A stretch of DNA of 6,556 nucleotides from Desulfobacula sp. (GTDB lineage: Bacteria; Desulfobacterota; Desulfobacteria; Desulfobacterales; Desulfobacteraceae), in NCBI GenBank assembly GCA_027858355.1, contig JAQICW010000122.1:1-6556 (forward strand). The letters run 5' to 3'. Positions 1 through 6,438 of the stretch are shown here, in pieces. Both the position numbers and the translations under genes were made by a program. Below the pieces are notes generated by a model that made no database searches, was not told the DNA's origin, and was given only the letters and a program-made list of their open reading frames with translations. Position 1 is the first letter of the stretch; each line of letters starts with the position of its first letter.

Positions 1-340
1 GGAAAAAATTCGCTGGACCAATTTGAGCCACAAAAAAATTGCGAAAAGAATGAAAGACGTAGGAATTAATATCAGTGTCACAGCAGTGGTTAAAAAGCTA
101 TTAAAAAAAACACGGGTTCACAAAACGAAAAGCCTTGAAAAATAAGTCTATTGGGCCCTCAAAAAATCGTAACGAGCAATTTGAAAAAATTGCACAGTTA
201 AAAGAACAATATTTCACAGACGGCAATCCGGTGGTCAGTATGGACTCAAAAAAAAAGAGCTTTTAGGCAACCTATACCGGGATGGGCACGTTTATGCTAC
301 TGGTGTAATTGAAGTCTATGATCATGATTTTCTAAGGTGA
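1..340 (+). pseudogene. Decayed ISAzo13-family transposase fragment
   Basis: This is the middle part of a transposase, entering from the left window edge and no longer readable as one protein. The first segment (2-142) encodes IRWTNLSHKKIAKRMKDVGI and further helix-rich, Lys-rich sequence that looks like a helix-turn-helix DNA-binding region, ending in a TAA at 143. Reading then continues one frame over (about 141-256) with NRNEQFEKIAQLKEQY and GNPVVSMDSKKK. It returns to the first frame after a run of nine A (248-256) with ELLGNLYRDGHVYATG and EVYDHDF, then stops at a TGA (338-340). The order NRxEQFxxIAxLK, GNPVxSxDxKKKELxGNxYRDG, DHDF is what I recall of ISAzo13-type transposases; the Asp of SMDSKKK would be an acidic active-site residue. 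Everything expected after DHDF, including the rest of the catalytic core, is absent. Two frameshifts plus the 3' truncation make it non-functional. The family call is from memory of motifs, not a search. Confidence 0.75.
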
Positions 341-436
341 AAGAGTTGAAATAAGGGGGGCTGTGTTCTTTTTTTGTCAAAGAAAATATCTACAGGACCG
401 GCAGGATATCAGATAGTATTGTATCGGTGGCGACCA

Positions 437-526
437 TTTATCAAAGCACTGGCAAAAATGCAGATTTGAATGCATTTTTGCCAGTGCTGCAATATGCCCT
501 TGCCATAAATCACGGGAGTTGATAAA
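437..526. repeat. Two-tier inverted repeat in the leader of the radical SAM gene
   Basis: The core is a perfect 18-base inverted repeat: AGCACTGGCAAAAATGCA at 445-462 and its exact reverse complement at 471-488, separated by the 8-base loop GATTTGAA. Directly outside the left arm, TTTATCAA (437-444) has an exact reverse complement, TTGATAAA, at 519-526, so the right side would bulge out 30 bases (489-518) to extend the pairing. It lies 50 bases upstream of the radical SAM start codon. The core stem is not followed by a T-run on the plus strand, so it does not look like a simple intrinsic terminator. It could be an RNA leader structure, a cruciform-type protein site, or a small mobile or repeat element left beside the transposase remnant. 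Confidence 0.8.
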
Positions 527-562
527 CAACTGGATCGGCCAAATGCCGGGTGGTTTGTTATT

Positions 563-569
563 AAAGGAG
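563..569 (+). promoter_or_regulatory. Shine-Dalgarno site of the radical SAM gene
   Basis: AAAGGAG lies 7 bases before the ATG at 577. It supports that start over internal Met codons and over any upstream extension. I could not find a convincing promoter -35/-10 pair between 341 and 560. Confidence 0.8.
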
Positions 570-576
570 TGTTGGA

Positions 577-2163
577 ATGAAGATAGCCCTTATTGCCCCG
601 CCGTATGCACTGGAGGAAATCCCGTCGCCACCATTGGGGCTGACGTATATTGCAGCGGTGTGTGAAAATGCCGGAGCTCAGGTGGTGATTCTCGACTATA
701 TTGTCCGGGGGTATTCTCCTGAAAAATTGAAAAAAGAGCTGATTGAATTTGGTCCCGACATTGTGGGAACCAATTCGGTGACGATGAATTTCAAGCAGGC
801 TGCGGACATTCTGCGGGTGGTCCAGCAGACTGATCCGGATATCATCATTCTTATGGGCGGCCCCCATGTGTCTTTTGACAGTGAGAATACCCTTGAAAGG
901 TATCCGCACATCGACATTATTGTGAAGGGTGAGGGTGAAGCCACCGTGACAGAGCTTCTGGACGTGATCCGCGACAGGGAGAAATGGCATGGGGTTTGCG
1001 GGATTGCCTTTAAGGACGGGGATAGGATTGTCACCACGGCCCCGAGGCCGTTGATTCAGGATCTGGATGTGCTTCCCCGGCCGGCCCGACACCTTCTGCC
1101 CATGGCCCGGTACCAGGCCCTTGGATATCCTGTCAGCATTATTACGAGCCGGGGGTGCCCCAATCAGTGTATTTTCTGTCTGGGCCGCCGCATGGTGGGG
1201 CATAAGGTGCGGTTTCGCTCTGTAGGTAAGATTGTGGATGAGATAGCGGACCTGGTTTCCCGCGGCACCTATTATATCAATATTGCCGATGACCTGTTCA
1301 CCTCAGACAAAGGGCGGGTGAAGCAATTGTGTGATGAAATCATCAAGCGGAACCTGGATGTTGCCTGGAGTGCATTTTCCCGGGTCAATACCATTGATGC
1401 CGAGACCCTGACGTGGATGAAACGCGCGGGGTGTCATTCTGTGAGTTTCGGTATAGAATCTGGCAACCCGGACATGCTTCGCCGGGTCAAAAAAGGCATT
1501 ACGATCGCCCAGGCCAGAAAGGCCTCAAAGGCCTGCCGGGAAGCCGGGGTCCGGGGACATGCCTCTTTTATGGTGGGGTTGCCGGGCGAAACACAGGAAA
1601 CCCTGGCAGACACCTTGCGGCTGCAGAATGAACTTGAGATCGAATCTGTTTATCATTTTTTATCCCCGTTTCCCGGAACCACGGTCCGGGAGAACATTGC
1701 CGACTATGACCTTGAAATCCTCACCCATGACTGGGACCAGTACAACGCGAACCAGTCCATTGTCAGAACCAAAGGATTGTCCCCTGAAGGAATGGATGCC
1801 TTTGTTCATGCCGCCGGTGAAAAGGTCCGACAGGAATGGGAAGCGTTGAAACAAAAATATGAGAACAACACCGCAACCCCCTATGAACAGATGCAGGTGG
1901 GCGGACACTATCGCACAAAAATAATATTCACCCTTTTGAGCCGGGACGTGATGGAGCAGAATGATGAGGGGTTCCAGGATCTTGAAACGGAACTGGACCG
2001 GCTGACCCGGCAGATAAGCGAGATGACGGAACTTGAGAGCGATTTTGTGGCATTCACCTTGAAAGACCTGATTGCCAAAGGGTATCTTCGAGTGGAGGAG
2101 TCTTGCGGGAAGACCCGGGTTTTATGGCAGGATTCCAGGTGTGAGGAGATGGTTAATCGCTAA
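577..2163 (+). CDS. Cobalamin (B12)-binding radical SAM protein, substrate unknown
   Basis: A 528-residue cytoplasmic iron-sulfur enzyme of the B12-dependent radical SAM class, whose members typically carry out methyl transfers or ring and carbon-skeleton rearrangements. Residues 1 to about 135 form a Rossmann-like B12-binding domain: MKIALIAPPY, PPLGLTYIA, GGPHVSF (94-100) and VKGEGE (116-121). The radical SAM core follows from about 180, with the cluster motif CPNQCIFC giving Cys194, Cys198 and Cys201 in CxxxCxxC spacing. Later core landmarks are FGIESGNPDML (291-301), GLPGET (334-339) and SPFPGT (363-368). Residues from about 400 to 528 are a helical, charged tail that I cannot assign. The classic B12 motif DxHxxG reads D40-YIVR-G45, with Ile42 in place of His, so the cobalt probably lacks a protein His ligand, as in many members of this class. 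No operon partner is visible: the fragment downstream is on the opposite strand, and their stop codons overlap. Family assignment is secure; the substrate is not. Confidence 0.93.
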   Translation: MKIALIAPPYALEEIPSPPLGLTYIAAVCENAGAQVVILDYIVRGYSPEKLKKELIEFGPDIVGTNSVTMNFKQAADILRVVQQTDPDIIILMGGPHVSFDSENTLERYPHIDIIVKGEGEATVTELLDVIRDREKWHGVCGIAFKDGDRIVTTAPRPLIQDLDVLPRPARHLLPMARYQALGYPVSIITSRGCPNQCIFCLGRRMVGHKVRFRSVGKIVDEIADLVSRGTYYINIADDLFTSDKGRVKQLCDEIIKRNLDVAWSAFSRVNTIDAETLTWMKRAGCHSVSFGIESGNPDMLRRVKKGITIAQARKASKACREAGVRGHASFMVGLPGETQETLADTLRLQNELEIESVYHFLSPFPGTTVRENIADYDLEILTHDWDQYNANQSIVRTKGLSPEGMDAFVHAAGEKVRQEWEALKQKYENNTATPYEQMQVGGHYRTKIIFTLLSRDVMEQNDEGFQDLETELDRLTRQISEMTELESDFVAFTLKDLIAKGYLRVEESCGKTRVLWQDSRCEEMVNR

Positions 2164-2420
2164 TCTTTACGCCGGTTGACAAGATAAATGCCTGCCCCGA
2201 CCAGAACAAGGGCACACAAAAGGTATGGGGTGATCTGTTCGCCCAGGAAAACAGCACCGGCAATGACACCGAAAAACGGGGAAAGAAAGGTAAAGGAGGC
2301 CAGCCTTGAAACCGCATAGTTGCTGATCAGCCAGAACCAGGCAATGTAGGTGACAAATGCGATCCAGAAGATCTGGTAAAAAAGGCTGCCCCAGGCAAGC
2401 GCCGACAGATTTTTAACATC
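2160..2420 (-). pseudogene. C-terminal remnant of an EamA/DMT-family transporter
   Basis: The minus strand encodes 86 residues plus a TAG stop with no start codon: it opens DVKNLSALAWGSLFYQIFW, continues SRLASFTFLSPFFGVIAGAV and FLGEQITP, and ends GAGIYLVNRRKD. This is the typical end of a drug/metabolite transporter of the EamA type: about three membrane helices, the conserved SRLA(S)..SPxFGVxxGxxFLGE stretch, and a short basic cytoplasmic tail. Full-length members are about 290-300 residues, so roughly the last 30% remains. The frame is closed upstream by a TAA (2421-2423). Beyond it the same frame stays open for 20 more codons (2424-2483, including SSQVYLVPISYV) before a TAG, which might be further decayed transporter sequence. 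The neighbouring hydrolase gene begins its 3' end only 79 bases away, so the N-terminal two thirds were probably lost by deletion. The stop codon overlaps that of the radical SAM gene on the other strand. Confidence 0.85.
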
Positions 2421-2498
2421 TTATACATAACTGATCGGCACCAGATAAACCTGGGATGATGGGTTAGCCCAATATACTCCGATCTATTCTTTAGCGCA

Positions 2499-3245
2499 TC
2501 ATTGCCCCAAGATCATCGTTGCGACCGCAATACCAAGGGTCAGATGACCAAGGCCGTTCGGGTGTACGTCGCAACCCTGGAAGTCGTCTTCATTCAACAG
2601 GGTGTAGACGTCGGGTCCACAAACCACACCCTTGCGTGTGCTGCACATGGCCCCCACGATGGTGCGATACGCTTCCAAACGCATAACGACATCTGCATTG
2701 GTCGATTCACACATGGGGGGTGGCGGCATCAGCATGACTTGTCCAGCGCCATCATTGAGCAGGTTCGTCACAAGGTTGGCGAGGTTGTCACGGTATTCAT
2801 CTGGAGAAATCGGTGCGGGTTCAAAAAAACCGGTGGCATCGTTGGCCCCCAGCATGACAGTCACCACAACAGCGGGAAGATTCGGCCGAGCCCGAGCTTC
2901 ATAGACATTCAGTTCCCAGAACTGGCCGCCGCAAAGTGTTACTCCGCCGAGCGAAGACCAGTCCCATGTTGTGGTCCCACCGCAACCGACCTGAGTGACC
3001 GTGAATCCCTTCCCCAGCACCTTCGCTGCAACGGTCGTGTAGGGCTCTGCTTCGGGACTGCTCTGTACTCCCTCTGTGATGGAGTCACCTATCATGAGAA
3101 TACTGGTTTTCATGATAGGTGTCGCCCTGCTCATTTTTTTTTGATGGGTGCAGGATATTAATGAAATAAATAAAATGGTCATAATTGAATACAAAAAATA
3201 TTTTTTTAATAACCTGTAATTAATCAGTATTTTATTTGTTCTCAT
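2499..3245 (-). CDS. Secreted SGNH/GDSL-type hydrolase, predicted lipoprotein
   Basis: A 248-residue esterase/lipase-like hydrolase that probably cleaves ester (acyl or acetyl) groups outside the cytoplasm. Residues 1-31 form a signal sequence: basic start, hydrophobic FLYSIMTILFISLI, then a lipobox LISC with the lipidated Cys at 32. Catalytic blocks follow in order: block I MIGDSITEG with nucleophile Ser55; block II around VGCGG (86-90); block III GAND (133-136), giving the oxyanion-hole Asn135; and block V CDVHPNGLGH with catalytic His228. The usual DxxH Asp position is Cys225 instead, and the Asp is at 226, a pattern I recall from some SGNH and CE2-like esterases that do not rely on a classic Asp. 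The mature part has six Cys besides Cys32, including a close pair Cys201/Cys209, consistent with disulfides in an oxidising compartment. There is no strong Shine-Dalgarno before the ATG; Met38 and Met45 are possible later starts but have none either and would lose the signal. The substrate is unknown. Confidence 0.88.
   Translation of the reverse strand: MRTNKILINYRLLKKYFLYSIMTILFISLISCTHQKKMSRATPIMKTSILMIGDSITEGVQSSPEAEPYTTVAAKVLGKGFTVTQVGCGGTTTWDWSSLGGVTLCGGQFWELNVYEARARPNLPAVVVTVMLGANDATGFFEPAPISPDEYRDNLANLVTNLLNDGAGQVMLMPPPPMCESTNADVVMRLEAYRTIVGAMCSTRKGVVCGPDVYTLLNEDDFQGCDVHPNGLGHLTLGIAVATMILGQ
3086..3121. repeat. Perfect 12-base inverted repeat inside the hydrolase gene
   Basis: CACCTATCATGA (3086-3097) and its exact reverse complement TCATGATAGGTG (3110-3121) flank a 12-base loop. 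It lies in the coding sequence for the stretch TPIMKTSILMIGDS, so it spans from just before Met45 to the GDS nucleophile block. In the mRNA it would form a hairpin covering the possible internal ATG of Met45. It may be chance, a regulatory hairpin, or a scar of recombination, because base composition changes close by. Confidence 0.7.
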
Positions 3246-3287
3246 TGGAGATTAAAATCTGTTAAAATGTTTTTGATATATTAAAAA

Positions 3288-3316
3288 AAATAATGGGTAA
3301 GAACGACTTCTGACAA
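3288..3316 (-). promoter_or_regulatory. Possible sigma70-type promoter of the hydrolase gene
   Basis: On the minus strand, TTGTCA (complement of 3311-3316) is followed after 17 bases by TTATTT (complement of 3288-3293), in the AT-rich 238-base gap upstream of the hydrolase start. The -35 box and spacing are good and the -10 is weak. In such AT-rich sequence this can easily occur by chance. It would give the hydrolase its own transcript, independent of the kinase gene upstream. Confidence 0.25.
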
Positions 3317-3483
3317 TGGTTTTAGGCTATATAGTTTAATGCAAGATGACAGAATATTATTTTTCTCAGCCACAAGATATGGGGCCATGTTTTAATTAAA
3401 AAATCAGAAGAATACCCCTGCTATTCTGTAATTTTAAAAGACTGGAATAGCGAGCCATATATCCATTACCCTTAAACGGGATA

Positions 3484-6069
3484 TTACTTTCTATCCAGTA
3501 CCTTTCGAATGGTCTGGGCAATTTCTGATAGATTGATTGGTTTCATGACGTAGGCCGCCAACCCCAATTCTTTTGCCTTTTCTTCATCCACAAGGGCACT
3601 GTAGCCTGTACAGATGATGATGGGAATATCAGGCTGAAATGCCATCAACTTTTCAGATAAGTCAACACCCGTCATCTGGGGCATGGTCATGTCTGTGATG
3701 ACCAGGTCAAAATGATCTGGATTTAAGGCAAACCGATCCAAAGCATCTTGCGGCGTTATGGCGGTTTCAACTTTGTATCCCAGGCGTTCAAACATTCTTT
3801 GCACCATATTTACAATAGATATTTCATCATCCACAAACAATATGGTTTCACTTCCCCTGGGAATCTTCTGAATTGCCCCAGCTTCAACGGTTGCTTTTCC
3901 TTGTGCCAACGGAAAAAGTATGCTGAATTTAGTACCTTTACCAGGGGTGTTGTCAAGTTTAATAGATCCGCTATGGCTCTTGACAATGCCATGCACTACG
4001 GCCAACCCCATACCAGAACCCTTGCCAATCCCCTTGGTTGTAAAATAGGGATCAAAAATGCGATCAATTATTTTGGGGTCTATTCCCGGCCCTGTATCGC
4101 TTACCACTACCTTAACATACTTGCCGCTTTTTAAATCAGGATAGTCTTTGGCTGAATCATCGTCTAAAAGCACATTTTCCACAGTGATGGTAAGCTTTCC
4201 AGCGGTTTGTTCCATGGCATGGGAAGCATTGATGCACAGATTCATCATGATCTGATTGATCTGTGTTGGATCTGCAAGAATCGTTTCATCGGTGACACAA
4301 ATATCCTGCTCAATATCTATGGTACTTGGAATTGTTGACCGCAAAAACTTGATCGCATCTTTAATAACCGCTGCAATTTCTATTGGTTGCAGTTTCTGGT
4401 CGGTTATGCGGGTAAAGCTGAGAAGCTGTCTTACAATATTTGCTGCCCGAAGGCTTGCCTTTCTGATCTCTTCCAAGTTGGTATGAGCCGGGTTAGATTC
4501 CGGAACATCCTCTAAGGCAAGTTCCGTGTTTCCCAGAATAATACCCATAATATTATTAAAATCATGGGCGATGCCACTTGTCAGGGTGCCAACGGACTCC
4601 ATTTTCTGGGCCTGACGGTATTGCGCCTCTATTTGGCGTTTTTCCTTTTCTGCCTGCTTGAGCTGGGTGATATCTGTCACATGCCCTTCGTAGCGGACAA
4701 TATTGCCGTCCTGATCATAGATGACACGGGTGCTGTCGGATACCCATATGTGTGAACCGTCTTTGCACCGGGCTTTGAACTCATAAAATTTTACAATTCC
4801 GGTCTTCTGGAGAAGTTGCTTATATCGGTGCCGGTCTTCATGGTTTACGTAATATTGTGCAGCAATGTCGGAAATATTCGCCATGAGATCTTCAGGTGAT
4901 GCATACCCCAGCATCTTGGCAAAGGCCGGGTTGACACTGATAAACCGACCTTCCGGTGTGCTCTGAAAAATACCTTCAACAGCATTCTTAAAAATACTCC
5001 GGTATCTTTCCTCGCTCTCCCGCAGTGCCTTCTCTGCCTGTTTGCGCCCGGTGATGTCTCGGGCTATACCTTGGAAACCTATTGGTTGAACCTTTGAATT
5101 TCTTTTAAGAGCTACTGATGTCTCAACATAACATTTGGAACCATCCTTTTTTATCAGTTCCCAATCAATTGCTTTATATGGTTGTCCTGTTTTATATACC
5201 CTATTGAACGTTTTAAAGATTTGCTTGGCGTTTTCCTCGTCCGTATACCTTCTGTTATTCAAGCCTGTTAATTCGTCTTTGGAATATCCGAGAATCTTGC
5301 ACATTGAATCATTAAAAAAAGTAAAGTTCCCTGCAATATCAACTTCATAGTAACCGTCTTCAATGCTTTCAAGAATGGTTCGGTATTTTTCTTCGCTCTC
5401 CTTTAGATTTCCTATAAAAATTTTATATGAATTTGTATAGACTTTTATTATAGGTATTGTCAGCAATAGAAAGAAAAAGACTGTTGCAATGGATTTAAAT
5501 AAATTTTTCTGTAACAAGATTTTAACATACGTAATGTCATAATCTGCACAAGCCAAATAATTAATCCCACCTGGTGATTTTTCTGGAACCATTACAGTTC
5601 TAACTGTTCCCCATTGATCACTAACAGTCTTATAAGTTGGCGTTTCCTTTTCAAAGGCATTAATGAAACCTTCATCAGCTCCCTCATACTCATAATAATA
5701 AAACGTTCCTCTCTCATTTTCGGGGTCTGCTATTAGATCACAAGCAACAAAAAAAAGTTTGTCCTCTTTTTTGATAACTGTATAAGCATATTTAAAGCCT
5801 GTCTCCCTAACTAGATTTGTCAGTTTATTAGCAATATATTTATCCTCATCAATTGAGACAGACTGTGCATCTATTGCTCTATCATGAAAATCATCCGGTA
5901 GCATGTATTTCAGTGAAATTGCGTGTTGATATAATTTATTATCTACATGCTCCAAAATTTCTTTTTTATTCTGAAGATTACTCCAGAAGCCATAAAAAAG
6001 TATGGCGACTATATAAATAATGATCGAGAGAATGAAAGGTAATTTGTTATGGGTTTTTAGCAATGACAT
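3484..6069 (-). CDS. Membrane-bound hybrid sensor histidine kinase (PAS-PAS-HisKA-HATPase-REC)
   Basis: An 861-residue two-component sensor that senses a signal, autophosphorylates on His and passes phosphate to its own receiver. Membrane helices lie at about 10-29 and 193-211, enclosing an extracytoplasmic domain of about 160 residues that looks like a single Cache-type fold; its ligand is unknown. Two PAS domains follow: about 223-345 (EEKYRTILESIEDGYYEVD ... GFQGIARDIT) and about 350-475 (EERYRSIF ... YEGHVTDIT), then a short coiled linker. HisKA carries GIAHDFNN with phospho-acceptor His502. The ATPase domain shows the N-box NLCINASHAM (Asn610, Asn614), DTGPGI (658-663), FDPYFTTK (672-679) and GSGMGLAVV (684-692). 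The C-terminal receiver has Asp747/Asp748, phospho-acceptor Asp793 in ITDMTMP, Thr821 and Lys843. All key catalytic residues are present, so it should be active. No response regulator or HPt gene is in the window, so it is an orphan here and needs an output partner elsewhere. The first ~340 codons are visibly more AT-rich than the rest. Confidence 0.95.
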   Translation of the reverse strand: MSLLKTHNKLPFILSIIIYIVAILFYGFWSNLQNKKEILEHVDNKLYQHAISLKYMLPDDFHDRAIDAQSVSIDEDKYIANKLTNLVRETGFKYAYTVIKKEDKLFFVACDLIADPENERGTFYYYEYEGADEGFINAFEKETPTYKTVSDQWGTVRTVMVPEKSPGGINYLACADYDITYVKILLQKNLFKSIATVFFFLLLTIPIIKVYTNSYKIFIGNLKESEEKYRTILESIEDGYYEVDIAGNFTFFNDSMCKILGYSKDELTGLNNRRYTDEENAKQIFKTFNRVYKTGQPYKAIDWELIKKDGSKCYVETSVALKRNSKVQPIGFQGIARDITGRKQAEKALRESEERYRSIFKNAVEGIFQSTPEGRFISVNPAFAKMLGYASPEDLMANISDIAAQYYVNHEDRHRYKQLLQKTGIVKFYEFKARCKDGSHIWVSDSTRVIYDQDGNIVRYEGHVTDITQLKQAEKEKRQIEAQYRQAQKMESVGTLTSGIAHDFNNIMGIILGNTELALEDVPESNPAHTNLEEIRKASLRAANIVRQLLSFTRITDQKLQPIEIAAVIKDAIKFLRSTIPSTIDIEQDICVTDETILADPTQINQIMMNLCINASHAMEQTAGKLTITVENVLLDDDSAKDYPDLKSGKYVKVVVSDTGPGIDPKIIDRIFDPYFTTKGIGKGSGMGLAVVHGIVKSHSGSIKLDNTPGKGTKFSILFPLAQGKATVEAGAIQKIPRGSETILFVDDEISIVNMVQRMFERLGYKVETAITPQDALDRFALNPDHFDLVITDMTMPQMTGVDLSEKLMAFQPDIPIIICTGYSALVDEEKAKELGLAAYVMKPINLSEIAQTIRKVLDRK

Positions 6070-6080
6070 GTAACTTATTG

Positions 6081-6086
6081 CTCCTT
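6081..6086 (-). promoter_or_regulatory. Shine-Dalgarno site of the sensor kinase gene
   Basis: On the minus strand AAGGAG lies 11 bases before the ATG at 6069. The spacing is a little long, but the match is strong and no closer alternative exists, so it supports the chosen start, which also keeps the full first membrane helix. Confidence 0.6.
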
Positions 6087-6156
6087 TGCTATATTTTAAT
6101 TTGATTTACTGTGGTTTTAAACAAATTCCAAAATACCCTAAAAATAATCATGAAGC

Positions 6157-6173
6157 AAAACAATTATTGTTTT
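6157..6173. promoter_or_regulatory. AT-rich palindrome upstream of the kinase gene, possible operator
   Basis: AAAACAAT (6157-6164) and ATTGTTTT (6166-6173) are exact reverse complements around a single central base. The site lies about 87 bases upstream of the kinase start, where a dimeric DNA-binding protein could act. Nothing else identifies a regulator, and AT-rich palindromes of this size can arise by chance. Confidence 0.35.
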
Positions 6174-6438
6174 AGTCTGAATTTCAATTGGTTAGCCAGA
6201 AGATAAATTCAGCCTCCATATATGTCCTGATAGTTTCTAAAAGATAAATGGAGACATTAGGATCAAATGAGCATTGATGGTATCATTAATGACGAGTCAT
6301 TTTCAAACATTGGGAGACTATTTCTTTCACCAGTCCTGATTTTTAAAAAAATTACAAATCACAACATCTGGTACTTTAAATTTTATTTTTTCTTCTGCCA
6401 TGAATTCCACTTTATGAAAAAGGGCATCATACTATCAA

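Larger units (their letters stand above)
6070..6438. other. AT-rich intergenic region upstream of the kinase gene
   Basis: These 369 bases hold the kinase Shine-Dalgarno site and the 6157-6173 palindrome. Beyond that I see no RNA gene, transposon end or clear promoter. A minus-strand TAAAAT close to the Shine-Dalgarno site is -10-like but has no good -35. A plus-strand frame is open from an ATG at 6267 to the window edge, but it has a weak ribosome site and an unconvincing protein sequence, so I do not call it a gene. Confidence 0.6.

Noticed and set aside
445..488. Core hairpin as an intrinsic terminator or cobalamin riboswitch
   Set aside because: No T-run follows the stem on the plus strand, and I see no B12-box-like sequence or multi-helix riboswitch layout in 341-576.
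409..1203. Long minus-strand open frame of 264 codons
   Set aside because: It lies opposite the radical SAM gene, reads as low-complexity His/Arg/Pro-rich sequence with no domain, and the plus strand has clear family motifs.
2499..3111. Later start at Met45 for the hydrolase
   Set aside because: It has no Shine-Dalgarno sequence and would discard a textbook lipoprotein signal with a LISC lipobox, so the upstream ATG is preferred.
2502..3161. Plus-strand open frame of 219 codons
   Set aside because: It is the complement of the hydrolase gene, whose GDS, GAND and HPN blocks show the minus strand is the coding one.
3390..3401. TTTTAATTAAAA palindrome in the gap after the kinase gene
   Set aside because: Short all-AT palindromes are expected by chance in such AT-rich sequence.
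3420..3451. Inverted repeat GCTATTC/GAATAGC as a terminator after the kinase gene
   Set aside because: The stem is 7 bases with an 18-base loop and no T-run directly after it on the minus strand, so it is too weak to call.
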